Assembly: GCA_003531155.1 (NCBI GenBank)
Contig: DQHR01000062.1
Span: 5,390 to 12,473 of the forward strand
DNA: 7,084 nt
Direction: 5' to 3'
Source: Bacteroidales bacterium
GTDB lineage: Bacteria; Bacteroidota; Bacteroidia; Bacteroidales; Tenuifilaceae
Positions 6,773 to 7,084 of this stretch are shown here, in pieces. Position 1 is the stretch's first letter; each line of letters begins with the position of its first letter. The notes beneath the pieces are model-generated. The model was not told the DNA's origin. It saw only the letters and a list, made by a program, of their open reading frames with translations, and ran no database searches. The translations under genes were made by a program, and so were the position numbers.

Positions 6773-7084
6773 ATGGATTGTACAAAGTGTAATATTAAAA
6801 GTTGTAGGAGCACCGATTCGTGTAATGCTCAAAAGTTTGATGCTCATGTGTTAGTTCAGGAATATCATTTACCCAATAACCAGAAAATTATTCAGGCAGC
6901 AGCAAATTTGGTTGATAATGGTAGGGCAGGGACGCTATCGCGTTTGCAAGAGGTGATTGAATTTTCAAGAAGCATGAATTTTAATCGAATTGGAATTGCC
7001 TACTGCTATGGGATGGAGCTTGATGCTGCGTTGGTTACACAAATTTTTCGTGAATCGGGATTTAAGGTATACCCTGTTTCATGT
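6773..7084 (+). CDS. DUF1847-like cysteine-rich protein, 3'-truncated by the window
   Basis: An open frame of 104 codons begins at ATG 6773, only 2 nt after the maturase stop, and runs to the window end without a stop. The tight spacing suggests translational coupling. The N-terminus is a cysteine cluster, MDCTKCNIKSC (Cys3, 6, 11), followed by Cys17, which looks like a metal- or cluster-binding knuckle. The middle (GRAGTLSRLQEVIEFSRSM at 50-68, then FNRIGIAYCYGMELDA at 70-85) and the end (IFRESGFKVYPVSC) match my recollection of DUF1847 proteins. These have an N-terminal Cys motif, then an alpha/beta domain with a conserved Cys in IGIAYC and further cysteines after the next strand. The function of that family is not established as far as I know. 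No signal peptide is visible, so it is probably cytosolic. Placement suggests it works with the maturase and methyltransferase, but that is inferred from context only. Confidence 0.75.
   Translation, partial: MDCTKCNIKSCRSTDSCNAQKFDAHVLVQEYHLPNNQKIIQAAANLVDNGRAGTLSRLQEVIEFSRSMNFNRIGIAYCYGMELDAALVTQIFRESGFKVYPVSC

Overview
The window looks like chromosomal DNA of a Bacteroidota (Bacteroidetes) species. The evidence is a SusC/SusD outer-membrane pair, AT-rich intergenic DNA, start sites preceded by A-rich tracts rather than a clear Shine-Dalgarno sequence, and candidate Bacteroidetes-type -7 boxes (TAnnTTTG). All genes found are on the + strand. No tRNA, rRNA, CRISPR array or insertion sequence was recognised.

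Left part (1-4325): a nutrient-uptake module. It holds a SusC/RagA-type TonB-dependent transporter whose 5' end lies outside the window, then, after 44 nt, a SusD/RagB-type surface lipoprotein. A rho-independent terminator directly after SusD closes the unit. No glycan-degrading enzyme follows it inside the window, so the substrate cannot be named.

Middle (4326-4560): an AT-rich gap with no convincing gene. It contains two candidate -7 promoter elements facing the next gene.

Right part (4561-7084): an apparently co-oriented cassette of four genes rich in cysteine. (1) A divergent ArsM-like SAM-dependent methyltransferase has N-terminal CCxxC and C-terminal CSCGH cysteines. (2) A very short gene (5273-5371) encodes a 32-residue, strongly basic peptide with cysteines at 19, 20 and 30. 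(3) A radical SAM/SPASM maturase has all the cluster-binding cysteines. (4) The 5' end of a Cys-rich protein resembling DUF1847 starts 2 nt after the maturase stop and runs off the window. A strong stem-loop with a U-rich tail lies between the peptide and the maturase. This is the layout expected when a precursor peptide is made in excess over its modifying enzyme.

The most interesting reading is that the right half is a small RiPP-like (ribosomally made, post-translationally modified peptide) locus. In it the radical SAM/SPASM enzyme would modify the three-cysteine peptide, with an ArsM-like methyltransferase and a Cys-rich DUF1847-like protein as partners. I do not recognise this combination as a named system. 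The families are read from sequence motifs; the functional link is inference from gene order and shared cysteine chemistry. A thiol/metal(loid)-related role is speculative.
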